Assembly (NCBI RefSeq): GCF_004000905.1
Contig: NZ_BIMD01000010.1
Coordinates: forward strand, 60,237 to 124,236
Length of the DNA stretch: 64,000 bases
Origin: Paenibacillus humicus NBRC 102415
GTDB lineage: Bacteria > Bacillota > Bacilli > Paenibacillales > Paenibacillaceae
Reading direction: 5' to 3'
The notes under the pieces are model-generated. The model had not been told where the DNA came from. It worked only from the letters and a program-made list of their open reading frames with translations, and did not search any database. This document shows positions 24,948 through 33,029 of the stretch, in pieces; position 1 is the first letter of the stretch; each line of letters opens with the position of its first letter. Both the position numbers and the translations under genes were made by a program.

Positions 24948-26081
24948 ATGGGAGACAAAATTCGCGTCGGACTCATCTACGGAGGCAAGTCGGGCGAGCA
25001 TCAGGTATCGCTGCAGACGGCGCTGGCCGTTATGGGCGCCTTCGATTTCGATAAATACGAGGTACAGCCCTTCTATATTACGGGCCAAGGCGAATGGCGC
25101 TCCGGCGGAGTGCTGCTGGAAGCTCCGCACAGCGTCGAGCAGCTGAAGCTGTCTCCGGCAGAGGACGGCGGCATGGCGCTGGCGCCCGTATTCGGCGGGC
25201 TGGCGACGGCTGCGGCCGGAGAGGGCGCCATCCAGGCGGCGGCCGCTTCGGCCGGGGCTCCGGGAGGGACGATCGACGTCATGTTCCCGCTGCTGCACGG
25301 AACGTTCGGCGAGGACGGCACGGTCCAGGGATTGATGGAAATGGCCAATATTCCTTACGTCGGAGCGGGTGTTCTTGCTTCGGCAGTAGGCATGGACAAG
25401 ATTTTCATGAAAAAGGTGTTCGCCCACGAGGGCTTAGAGCAATGCGTCTACCGCTACTTCAACCGGACCCAGTGGGAGAAGGACCGCGCGTTCTTCGTCA
25501 TGGAGACGGAGGTCGCTCTCGGCTATCCTTGCTTCGTCAAGCCCGCCAATCTCGGCAGCAGCGTCGGCATCTCCAAAGCCCGCAACCGGGAAGAGCTCAT
25601 CGCGGCCATCGAGCTCGCGCTGCGCTACGACCGCAAGGTCGTCATCGAGGAATTCATCGACGGGCGCGAGATCGAAGTCGGCGTGCTCGGCAATGACGAC
25701 CCGCGCGCATCGGTCGTCGGCGAGATCGTCAGCGGTACGGACTTCTACGATTACAACGCCAAGTACGTCGACGGAACCTCCGTCATGCACATTCCCGCCG
25801 ATCTTCCGGCAGAGACGGCCGAAGCGGTGCGCGAGATGGCGATCCGGGCTTATCTGGCGATCGACGGATCCGGCCTCTCCCGCGTCGACTTCTTCCTCCG
25901 CAGGAGCGACGGCAAGATTCTGATCAACGAAGTGAACACGATGCCGGGCTTCACGCCTTACAGCATGTATCCGCTGCTCTGGAAGGAATCGGGCGTTCCT
26001 TACAAGGAGCTGCTCGACAGCCTCATCGGCTTGGCGATTTCCCGCCATGCGGAGAAGCAGAAGCTGGAGTACGGCGGCTGA
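24948..26081 (+). CDS. ddl: D-alanine-D-alanine ligase
   Basis: Ddl joins two D-alanines with ATP for peptidoglycan precursors. The 377-residue ATP-grasp protein shows LIYGGKSGEHQVSLQTA (N-terminal D-Ala site), FPLLHGTFGEDGTVQGL, CFVKPANLGSSVGISKA and the Mg-binding RVDFFLRRSDGKILINEVNTMPGFTPYSMYPLLW. An Ala/Gly-rich insertion near residues 75-105 lengthens it relative to E. coli Ddl but is usual in Paenibacillaceae. The start ATG follows CCGGAGGAG. No partner gene is nearby. Confidence 0.96.
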   Translation: MGDKIRVGLIYGGKSGEHQVSLQTALAVMGAFDFDKYEVQPFYITGQGEWRSGGVLLEAPHSVEQLKLSPAEDGGMALAPVFGGLATAAAGEGAIQAAAASAGAPGGTIDVMFPLLHGTFGEDGTVQGLMEMANIPYVGAGVLASAVGMDKIFMKKVFAHEGLEQCVYRYFNRTQWEKDRAFFVMETEVALGYPCFVKPANLGSSVGISKARNREELIAAIELALRYDRKVVIEEFIDGREIEVGVLGNDDPRASVVGEIVSGTDFYDYNAKYVDGTSVMHIPADLPAETAEAVREMAIRAYLAIDGSGLSRVDFFLRRSDGKILINEVNTMPGFTPYSMYPLLWKESGVPYKELLDSLIGLAISRHAEKQKLEYGG

Positions 26082-26211
26082 CCGGTTTTCCATACGCATC
26101 GCACACATTCGCGCTTCCTTCGCCTTGGCGGGAGGGAAGCTCGTTTTTTCATCCGCAGCATCCGGACAAGCATCCGCGCTTGCCGCAGTAACGATCAGGA
26201 GGGTGATGACA

Positions 26212-26529
26212 ATGGGATTCGCAACGGAATTCAATTCGGTCTGCAAGTTCAAGTCGGAGCAGGAGCTGTACGAGCTTCTGGAATACGGCAAAGGAAAGAT
26301 GATGAAATCGGGGTTCCGGGTATTTCCGGCCGGACAGAAGGTCATCGCCTACACGCCCGGCAACCAGGCGATCGCCATCGTGAAGATCCTCGCCTCCATC
26401 GCGGAGATCAACTTCCAGGGCGAGGAAGTGACGCAGGTGGAGATGAAGCTCGTCCGCAAGCTGACGGAGGAAGAGTCGCGCGTGCAGACGGCGCTCGCCC
26501 ATGAAATGTTTTTTGGCGGCCGGGGATGA
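26212..26529 (+). CDS. Conserved small hypothetical protein, coupled to uvsE
   Basis: A 105-residue soluble protein beginning MGFATEFNSV with a mixed alpha/beta pattern and no recognised motif. AGGAGG lies 8 bases before ATG 26212 (ATG 26206 is an in-frame alternative). Its stop codon overlaps the uvsE start (ATGA, 26526-26529), so the two are translated together and may be functionally connected to UV repair, an inference from context only. Confidence 0.75.
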   Translation: MGFATEFNSVCKFKSEQELYELLEYGKGKMMKSGFRVFPAGQKVIAYTPGNQAIAIVKILASIAEINFQGEEVTQVEMKLVRKLTEEESRVQTALAHEMFFGGRG

Positions 26530-27545
26530 TTGTCCGCTTCGGCTTCGTCGCCATGAGCCTGCTGGTGGAGAACGCTTCGTCGTCTCGCACCATGACCTAC
26601 AAGAATTTCTCCAAGCTGGAGGATCGGGAGGCGGCGCTGCGCAAGCTGGAGCGGATCGCCGAGGAAAATCTGCACAGCGCCCTGCGCATCATGCGCAACA
26701 ACCGCTACGCCGGCATCCACGTCTATCGGTTCTCCTCGAAAATCATTCCGCTGGCGACGCATGATGCGCTCGCGGATTGGGATCCCTACTCCGCTCTGGC
26801 TCCTTCCTTCGCCGAAGTCGGCGCCTATGCGAGGGAGACCGGCATGAGGGTCAGCTTCCATCCCGACCACTTCTGCGTGTTCAGCACGCCTCGCCCCGAG
26901 GTTCTGAGAAGCTCGGTCAGGGACATGGAGTACCATGTGCGGATGCTCGAGGAGATGGGGCTGGACGAGAAATACAAATGCAATATCCATGTGGGCGGCG
27001 CATACGGGGACAAGCCCGTCTCCGCCGAGCGGTTCATCGCGCAGTTCGGAGCCCAGGCTGCCAGGCTGCGCGGCCGGGTGACGCTGGAGAACGACGACAA
27101 GACGTTCAACGTCCGCGAGACGCTCGACATCGCCGAGAAGGTCGGCAATCCCGTCGTGCTGGACATCCATCATCATGCGGTCAACGACGGCGGCGAGACG
27201 AAGGAAGCGTTGTACGGGGAACTGTGGCCGCGCATCGTCGCCACCTGGAACCGGGAGCAGCGGCGGCTTGGACTGGATGGGGGACCGTCAGGCCTGCCGC
27301 CGAAGATCCACGTCTCCAGTCCGAAGAGCCTCAGCGATCCGAGAGGCCATGCCGACTTCGTGGAGCCGGGCCCGCTGCTGGAATTCCTGCGCGGCGCGAA
27401 CGGCTCCGTGGAGCTGCTCGACTGCATGATGGAATCCAAGGCGAAGGACCAGGCTCTGGTGACGCTCATGGAGCATTTCCGCCGGCTCGAGGCGGCGGGA
27501 GAAGGAATCCGTGTCCTGGACGGCGGCACGATCGAGGTTTTGTGA
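26526..27545 (+). CDS. uvsE: UV DNA damage endonuclease
   Basis: UvsE/UVDE nicks DNA 5' of UV photoproducts and starts an alternative excision repair. The 339-residue TIM-barrel protein carries metal-binding signatures: the N-terminal GFVAMS, SFHPDHFCVFSTPRPEV (near 110), CNIHVGGAYGDK (near 150), VTLENDD (Glu, near 190) and LDIHHHAVND (near 217). All residues expected for the three-metal centre appear to be present. It overlaps the preceding small gene by four bases. In Bacillales the enzyme protects spores from UV. Confidence 0.93.
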   Translation: MIVRFGFVAMSLLVENASSSRTMTYKNFSKLEDREAALRKLERIAEENLHSALRIMRNNRYAGIHVYRFSSKIIPLATHDALADWDPYSALAPSFAEVGAYARETGMRVSFHPDHFCVFSTPRPEVLRSSVRDMEYHVRMLEEMGLDEKYKCNIHVGGAYGDKPVSAERFIAQFGAQAARLRGRVTLENDDKTFNVRETLDIAEKVGNPVVLDIHHHAVNDGGETKEALYGELWPRIVATWNREQRRLGLDGGPSGLPPKIHVSSPKSLSDPRGHADFVEPGPLLEFLRGANGSVELLDCMMESKAKDQALVTLMEHFRRLEAAGEGIRVLDGGTIEVL

Positions 27546-27653
27546 AGGCGGGGAACACGGAACGGGCACGAATCGCCACCCGCTCCGGCGGAGGGGGATC
27601 CGTGCCCTTGCCGCGCAAGCGGCGTCTGCAGGATGCCGAAGGAGGGAATACCT

Positions 27654-28475
27654 ATGCTTGAATGGGTTCTGATCGTACTTACAGGCGTTGTCGCTTCCAT
27701 ATTCGGCAGCATTGTCGGTCTCGGAGGCGGCATCATCATCGTGCCTGTCCTGCTGCTGCTCGGCGAGCGCCTGACGGGAGCGCCGATACCGGAGGCGACG
27801 GCCGTCGGCACTTCGCTTGCCGTGCTCATCGTGACCGCGCTGGCGTCGTCGATGACGTACGCCAAGCAGCGCAAGGTCGATTTCCGCAGCGCGTGGATGC
27901 TCTTCATCGCCAGCGGCCCGGGAGCGATGCTCGGCTCGGCGCTGACTTCCCGGTTCCATGGAGGCGCCTTTCAGCTCAGCTTCGGCCTGTTCATGCTGCT
28001 TATGGCCGTGCTGCTCATCTTGCGCGACCGAATGAATCCGCTTACAATTGAATGGCCGATCTCGCGCAAGCTGACCGACGGCACAGGCGCGACGTACGAA
28101 TACGGCTACAGCCTGCCGCTGCTGCTCGGAATCGGCTTGCTCGTCGGACTCGTGTCGGGACTGTTCGGCATCGGGGGAGGCTCGCTGTTCGTTCCCGTCA
28201 TGGTCATTCTGTTCCGCTTCCCGCCTCATGTGGCGACGGCGACGTCCATGTTCGTCATCTTCCTGTCCTCCATTCTGGGCAGCGGCGTGCATGGCGCCAT
28301 GGGGGAGATCGACTGGCTGCTCGTGCTCGCCCTCGCTCCGGGGGCCTGGCTGGGAGGCAAGGCCGGCGCCTGGATCGCAACCCGCATGAGCGGACGCAGC
28401 ATCATGTGGCTGCTGCGCGCGACGCTGCTTGTGCTGGCCGCACGGCTTATCTGGCAGGGCTGGTCGGCTCTTTGA
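27654..28475 (+). CDS. TauE/SafE-family sulfite or organic acid exporter
   Basis: A 273-residue membrane protein with about eight helices in two internally similar halves. The halves each carry the family GxGGG motif: SIVGLGGGIIIVPVLLLLG (near 18-36) and GLFGIGGGSLFVPVMVILF (near 173-191). Such permeases export sulfite, sulfoacetate or related anions, but substrates are rarely known. ATG 27654 is chosen because GGAGGG lies 8 bases upstream. There is no sulfonate gene next to it. Confidence 0.88.
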   Translation: MLEWVLIVLTGVVASIFGSIVGLGGGIIIVPVLLLLGERLTGAPIPEATAVGTSLAVLIVTALASSMTYAKQRKVDFRSAWMLFIASGPGAMLGSALTSRFHGGAFQLSFGLFMLLMAVLLILRDRMNPLTIEWPISRKLTDGTGATYEYGYSLPLLLGIGLLVGLVSGLFGIGGGSLFVPVMVILFRFPPHVATATSMFVIFLSSILGSGVHGAMGEIDWLLVLALAPGAWLGGKAGAWIATRMSGRSIMWLLRATLLVLAARLIWQGWSAL

Positions 28476-28611
28476 GCGGGCCCGCAATCGGAGAGCCCTG
28501 CAGCGGATCGCCATTTGCAACAGAATCCGGATGGTGATCGTATACCTTGTAGACAACCGGCTGAAGCCGGAGGATTCTCGCCATAGAGACAAATAGAAAG
28601 AAGTGAGCAGG

Positions 28612-29439
28612 ATGAACGAACCGGTAGTCGGGAGCAAAAGCTTTGCCGCCGTGGCCATCAACTGCGCCTCCAAGGCGGGCGAGTGGATCAAGACGAAGCT
28701 CGGGAACTATCAGAGGCTCGACGAGAAGATGTCGCCTCATGATCTCGTCACCGAGGTGGATAAAGGCTCGGAGAAGCTGATCCGCAGCCTCATCATGATG
28801 AATTTCCCCTCCCATTCGTTTCTTGGGGAAGAAGGAGTGGAGCCGGGGCCGGAAGCGTCGGCCAGAGCTCTTGAGAGCGTGCGCGACGCCGAGTACCTCT
28901 GGATCGTGGATCCGGTGGACGGAACGACGAACTTCGTGCATGGCTTCCCGTTTTTCGTCGTCTCCATCGCGCTGGCGCACAAGGGAGAGATTATTCTTGG
29001 CGTCGTCTACGACCCGTCTGCCGACGAGCTGTTCATCGCGGAGAAGGGGAAGGGCGCCTACGTGCACGGGAAGCGGATGAGCGTATCGGGAGAGGAAACG
29101 CTGCGGAGCAGCCTCGTCGCCACCGGCTTCCCGGCCGAGCACAGGACGGCGCTGCCGCGCAATCTCGAACAGCTCCGGAGGATCGCGCCGAAGGTGCGCA
29201 ACATCCGCTCCTCGGGCTCTGCCGCGCTGCATCTCGCTTATGTGGCGGCAGGCCGGCTGAGCGGCTTCTGGGAGATCGGGCTGAACAGCTGGGACATCGC
29301 GGCGGGCGCTCTGCTCGTGCAGGAGTCGGGGGGAGCCGTCGGCGATATCGACGGGACGCCGTATCATCTCGGCGTGCGCGACGTCGCCGCGACCAACGGG
29401 CGGATCCATGAGGAGCTGCTGGCGGAGCTGGCCGACTGA
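28612..29439 (+). CDS. Inositol monophosphatase-family phosphatase
   Basis: A 275-residue Li-sensitive-type sugar phosphatase. Metal ligands appear as the GEEGVE motif near residue 70, IVDPVDGTTNFVHGFPFF near 95-112, and the C-terminal SWDIAAGALLVQESGG near 220. The family includes inositol-1-phosphatase, fructose-1,6-bisphosphatase and PAP phosphatase; the closest Bacillus protein is YktC (SuhB). ATG 28612 preferred over GTG 28603. A terminator follows at 29473. Confidence 0.9.
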   Translation: MNEPVVGSKSFAAVAINCASKAGEWIKTKLGNYQRLDEKMSPHDLVTEVDKGSEKLIRSLIMMNFPSHSFLGEEGVEPGPEASARALESVRDAEYLWIVDPVDGTTNFVHGFPFFVVSIALAHKGEIILGVVYDPSADELFIAEKGKGAYVHGKRMSVSGEETLRSSLVATGFPAEHRTALPRNLEQLRRIAPKVRNIRSSGSAALHLAYVAAGRLSGFWEIGLNSWDIAAGALLVQESGGAVGDIDGTPYHLGVRDVAATNGRIHEELLAELAD

Positions 29440-29472
29440 AGGCCGATCTCTGCGGCATGGATTCACTAAGGA

Positions 29473-29520
29473 AGAGCCGGACCTTGCATGCGGAAGATGC
29501 GGCAGGTCCGGCTCTGCTTT
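29473..29520 (+). terminator. Terminator after the inositol-phosphatase gene
   Basis: A 12-bp perfect stem (AGAGCCGGACCT with its complement) and a T-rich tail. Confidence 0.75.
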
Positions 29521-29604
29521 GTTTGGCGGCCGGGCTCGATACCGGATCCATGCGGCAGGCTCCTTCGGTGCGGCGCGGCAGGAGAAGAAGGGAGGACGAA
29601 CGGA

Positions 29605-30654
29605 ATGCTTGTCGGAGATGCGTGGAAGCTGGCGGATGAATGGGTCAGGAAGCAGGCGGCGCCCGGAGAAGGATTCGTGGGAGCCTATCTGGGCGGCTCG
29701 ACGGCATCGATGCCGGAGAAGGCCGAGCTGCCTGCCGGCTCCGATGTCGATGTGTTCGTCGTGCTGGAAGGAGAGGCGGCGCCCCCCAAGCTCGGGAAGT
29801 TCCTGTATGGAGGAGCTTTGCTGGAAGTGACATATCTGCCCTGGAGCGGGCTGGATTCGGTGGAAAAGGTGCTCGGCTCCTATCATCTGGCGGGGGGCAT
29901 CCGCAACGGGCGGATGTCGGCGGATCCTTCGGGACGGCTTGGCGCCATCCAGCGGGAGGCGGTCCGTTGCTTCCCGGAACGCTTCTGGGTCGAGCGGCGC
30001 TGCCGGGATGCGCTGCAGAGGATGAAGGACGGCTTGAGCCGGACGGAGCCCGATCTGCCGTGGCATGACCGCGTGACGGCATGGCTGTTCCCGACTGGAG
30101 TGGCGGCCCATGTCATTCTCACCGCGGCTCTTCGCAATCCGACGATCCGGCTGCGCTATTTGGCGGCGCGCGGCGTGCTGGAGGAATATGGCCTGAGCGG
30201 CTGCTATGACGAGCTGCTTCAGCAGCTGGGCAGCGCCAAGCTGCGGCAGGCGCGCGTCGAGCACCATCTGGCCGGACTTTCCCGAACCTTCGACGCGGCC
30301 GCATCAGCCGCGCGGACGCCGTTCTTCTTCAGCTCCGACATCACGCCGGAAGCAAGGCCGATCGCGATCCAAGCCAGCCTGGAGCTGATCCGGTCCGGCA
30401 ACCACCGGGAAGCGGCCTTTTGGATCGCCGCCACGTACGCCCGCTGCCGCAAAATTCTGGCCGCGGACGCGCCGGAGCTGCTGAAGCCGCTCGCTCCGGA
30501 TTTCGACGAGCTTATGGAAGACCTCGGCATACGCTCGCAGGCGGATCTGGAGCGGAGGGCGCAGCGGACGCTGGCCTATTTGCCGAGGCTGGAGGAGATT
30601 GCGGCGGCCCTCATGGAGCGGAATCCTGACATTGCCGGATCGACGAGGGCTTGA
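29605..30654 (+). CDS. Nucleotidyltransferase-fold protein
   Basis: A 349-residue protein whose N-terminus has the polymerase-beta-type nucleotidyltransferase signature: YLGGSTASMP at residues 24-33 followed by the metal-binding SDVDVFVVLEG near 43-53. The rest is alpha-helical, with a putative substrate-binding bundle, resembling aminoglycoside or MNT-type nucleotidyltransferases in layout. A third catalytic acid is likely in LLEVTYLPW. Target unknown; HEPN-like partner genes are absent. ATG 29605 follows GGGAGG; the longer frame would begin inside the preceding terminator. Confidence 0.78.
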   Translation: MLVGDAWKLADEWVRKQAAPGEGFVGAYLGGSTASMPEKAELPAGSDVDVFVVLEGEAAPPKLGKFLYGGALLEVTYLPWSGLDSVEKVLGSYHLAGGIRNGRMSADPSGRLGAIQREAVRCFPERFWVERRCRDALQRMKDGLSRTEPDLPWHDRVTAWLFPTGVAAHVILTAALRNPTIRLRYLAARGVLEEYGLSGCYDELLQQLGSAKLRQARVEHHLAGLSRTFDAAASAARTPFFFSSDITPEARPIAIQASLELIRSGNHREAAFWIAATYARCRKILAADAPELLKPLAPDFDELMEDLGIRSQADLERRAQRTLAYLPRLEEIAAALMERNPDIAGSTRA

Positions 30655-30835
30655 TGGAAGCATAGACGGTCTTCGCTGGGGAAAACCTCCAAGGAGGCTG
30701 TCTCCACAAGGACTGATTTCCTTGCCGCTTGCGTCTGGCGGTCGATTGTTAACTTGTTTTGCGCATGGCTTTAAAGGGCAAAATAGGCTACACTACAATC
30801 AGGAAAACATGACAGTTCGCATGGGAGGAATACAC

Positions 30836-31069
30836 ATGACGGAAGCACACGAGCAAGCAGGCGCGGCAGCGGCCCAGGACCAGGAAGCGGCCGAGCAGCC
30901 GAAGAAGATGACGCTGGCTGAGGCCGCCAAGCTGAAGCTGCAGCAGAAGAAGCAAGCCCAGGCGGTCGGCAAGCAGGGACAAGCAGGCGGAGCCCAAGGC
31001 GGCGCCAAGGAGCTGCGCAGTCAGCTGAACAAGAAGCCGAACAATCAGCGCAGGCGGATGGGTGTCTGA
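30836..31069 (+). CDS. Small Ala/Gln/Lys-rich protein
   Basis: A 77-residue, strongly basic protein with a disordered composition: an acidic Ala/Gln N-terminus, a helical KMTLAEAAKLKLQQKKQAQA segment and a C-terminal KELRSQLNKKPNNQRRRMGV tail. GGGAGG stands 8 bases before ATG 30836. It overlaps the next gene by eight bases. I do not know the function; the tail could bind nucleic acid. Confidence 0.65.
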   Translation: MTEAHEQAGAAAAQDQEAAEQPKKMTLAEAAKLKLQQKKQAQAVGKQGQAGGAQGGAKELRSQLNKKPNNQRRRMGV

Positions 31070-31778
31070 TGTGATGGGCTCACCGTATGAGAGCGGCAAG
31101 GCCGAGCGGCTGAAGCGCAACGCAGCGGCGATCATGAACAAGATCAAGCCCGACGCCCGCTACGGCGACCGCGTGCCTCCGGGGCAGACGGTGACCGACC
31201 GGTTCCCGATTCTCCACGAGGGAGAGATTCCCGTCTATGACATGGACAAGTGGGATCTGCGGGTCGCCGGAGCGGTAACAGGCGGAGAGAGAAGCTTCAG
31301 CTTCGCGGAGCTCGAGGCTTTGCCCCGCGTCAGCGTGACGCGGGACATCCACTGTGTGACCCGCTGGTCCAAGATGGACACCGAGTGGGAAGGCGTCCTG
31401 TTCCGGGATTTCCTGAGCCTCGCCGGAATCGAGCCTGCGCCGGATGCCCGCCATGTCATGGTCTACGGCGATCATGACTATGAGACCAACCTGCCGCTGG
31501 CCGATCTCATGGGCGACGACATCCTGCTGGCCTTCAAGTTCGCAGGGGAGCCGCTCACGGCCAAGCACGGCGGGCCGCTGCGCCTCGTCGTGCCTCATCT
31601 GTACTTCTGGAAGAGTGCCAAGTGGCTGCGCGGCTTCGAATTCATGACCGAGGACAGGCCCGGCTTCTGGGAGCGCAACGGCTTCCACAACACGGCGGAT
31701 CCCTTCCTCGAGCAGCGGTATTCCGAGCCCGGCTTCGAGCTGCCGGAGGATGAATGGGTCCACAAGGATTATGACTGA
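31062..31778 (+). CDS. Sulfite oxidase-fold molybdopterin protein (YuiH/MsrP-like)
   Basis: A 238-residue protein of the oxidoreductase molybdopterin-binding family, like Bacillus YuiH and E. coli MsrP. The Mo-coordinating Cys is in DIHCVTRWSKMD (near residue 96), and HVMVYGDHDYETNLPLADLM, AKHGGPLRLVVPHLYFWKSAKWLRGFEF are family hallmarks for pterin binding. No Tat signal is visible, unlike MsrP, so it is probably cytosolic. It starts at GTG 31062 overlapping the upstream small gene, or at ATG 31074. Substrate unknown; a YedZ-type heme partner is not present nearby. Confidence 0.85.
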   Translation: MSDVMGSPYESGKAERLKRNAAAIMNKIKPDARYGDRVPPGQTVTDRFPILHEGEIPVYDMDKWDLRVAGAVTGGERSFSFAELEALPRVSVTRDIHCVTRWSKMDTEWEGVLFRDFLSLAGIEPAPDARHVMVYGDHDYETNLPLADLMGDDILLAFKFAGEPLTAKHGGPLRLVVPHLYFWKSAKWLRGFEFMTEDRPGFWERNGFHNTADPFLEQRYSEPGFELPEDEWVHKDYD

Positions 31779-31802
31779 AGCATCCCTCGATGGGATGGAG
31801 AA

Positions 31803-31836
31803 AGACCGGGGGCATGAGCCTCCGGTCTTCTCTTTG
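31803..31836 (+). terminator. Terminator after the molybdopterin-protein gene
   Basis: AGACCGG/CCGGTCT stem with a GC-rich inner part, followed by a moderately T-rich TTCTCTTT. Confidence 0.6.
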
Positions 31837-32076
31837 CGTACTTATATGGAGCCCAGGAGGGACTTCGGCATGCACTCTCCGCTGTGCGTCAGCGGCAAAG
31901 AGCGATGCCGCTTGCTTATTGTTCAGCGAGCGCTTTCGTATTTTTCCTTAATTTGCTGCCATATCATGAAGACAGATCTCTGGAGGAACGGTGGCTTTCG
32001 GCCCTATCGGCCGGGTCATACAGCATTTGTTCCATTCCTATTATATGGGCACGATGCCTGAATGGAGCCGTTGTTC

Positions 32077-32355
32077 ATGCCGCTGTTTTCTTGGAAGAGA
32101 GCCCTGTGGCAAGGAGCTGCAATCGCTGTGGGCGTGGGAGCGGCGGGCTTGGCTTATCTCGCTTGGCTCCGGTTGAGGGAAGTGTATTTCGTGTCGGATG
32201 ATTTTCAGTATGGCGACAGCTATTTGGTCGTCGCTGGCGGCAATACGGCTCTGTGGATCGGGGCGGCCGCCGTGCTCTCGGGCATCGCGGGGCTATTCGC
32301 CGGAATCAAATGGACGGTCTGGCGGATGGCCGCACCGCGCCGTCACCAGAAGTGA
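32077..32355 (+). CDS. Small two-helix membrane protein
   Basis: A 92-residue hypothetical protein with two predicted transmembrane helices (about residues 10-30 and 55-78) joined by a short loop containing YFVSDDFQYGDSY. The start ATG 32077 follows GGAG by 9 bases. The 3' end of the gene, including its stop, is part of a 41-bp tandem duplication. No family recognised. Confidence 0.55.
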   Translation: MPLFSWKRALWQGAAIAVGVGAAGLAYLAWLRLREVYFVSDDFQYGDSYLVVAGGNTALWIGAAAVLSGIAGLFAGIKWTVWRMAAPRRHQK

Positions 32356-32417
32356 GCGGCTGCCGTAGGCGCAGTCCGCGCCGTCATCAGAAGTGAGCGC
32401 TGCCGTGGGCGCAGCCC
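32337..32417. repeat. 41-bp tandem duplication over a gene end
   Basis: 32337-32377 and 32378-32417 are near-identical units starting GCGCCGTCA and ending GGCGCAG(T/C)CC, differing at a few bases. The first copy includes the stop codon of the two-helix protein. Confidence 0.85.
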
Positions 32418-32439
32418 GCGCCAAGCCCGGGAGGCGAAA

Positions 32440-32476
32440 GTCTTTCCTTTTCCAAGGAAAGGCTTTTTATTTTTTT
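32440..32476 (+). terminator. Terminator upstream of the marR operon
   Basis: CTTTCCTT/AAGGAAAG stem with a TTCC loop and two T-runs; it would stop transcription from the left before the marR promoter. Confidence 0.75.
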
Positions 32477-32517
32477 GGCGGCTGGGAATGATATGTCCAG
32501 GTGGCATCCAAATTCAT

Positions 32518-32546
32518 TTGACATTATAATTGTTAAACTGTATAAA
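32518..32546 (+). promoter_or_regulatory. Promoter of the marR-exporter operon
   Basis: TTGACA (32518-32523), 17 bases, TATAAA (32541-32546). Direct repeats ATTGTTAAAC (32529-32538) and ATTGTTTAAT (32553-32562) lie in the spacer and after the start point and may be the MarR operator. Confidence 0.78.
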
Positions 32547-32577
32547 TATATTATTGTTTAATCAAGGGGAGGCCATC

Positions 32578-32997
32578 ATGGAGACAGAGGTCAAACGTTT
32601 CCAGGAAGCAGTACAGACCTTCACGCACAAGCTCCAGAACGCCCTGGCGGATGCTTTCAGGGACAGCCCGCTGACGTTGCCCCAGATGTTCATGCTCAGG
32701 CAGGTCCAGCTCAAGGGTCCGTGCAAGCTGGCGGCGATCGCGGAGAAGATGGAGGTCAAGCCGAGCGCGGTCACGGTCATGATCGACCGCCTCGAGAACG
32801 GCGGTTATGTGATCCGGCACCATGACACGGTCGATCGCAGATCCGTTCTGGTGGAAATAACGCCAAGGGGAAGGGAGGCGCTCGAGGAAGGACACCGGGT
32901 GAGGGACGAATTGCTTGGCCGTTATCTCACGCGGCTGACGCCGGAGGAAGTCGTCACGATTACGGAGCTGATGGAGAAGCTGACATCGGAATCCTAA
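32578..32997 (+). CDS. MarR-family transcriptional regulator
   Basis: A 139-residue MarR regulator. The winged helix-turn-helix is clear: GPCKLAAIAEKMEVKPSAVTVMIDRLENGGYVIRH followed by the wing DTVDRRSVLVEITPRG. Such dimers repress exporter genes until a small ligand is bound. ATG 32578 follows AGGGGAGG. The MFS gene starts 32 bases downstream without a terminator, so this is an auto-regulated regulator-exporter operon. Confidence 0.93.
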   Translation: METEVKRFQEAVQTFTHKLQNALADAFRDSPLTLPQMFMLRQVQLKGPCKLAAIAEKMEVKPSAVTVMIDRLENGGYVIRHHDTVDRRSVLVEITPRGREALEEGHRVRDELLGRYLTRLTPEEVVTITELMEKLTSES

Positions 32998-33029
32998 CCT
33001 ACAGTTAAAAGGGAGAAGAGAGAGACATC

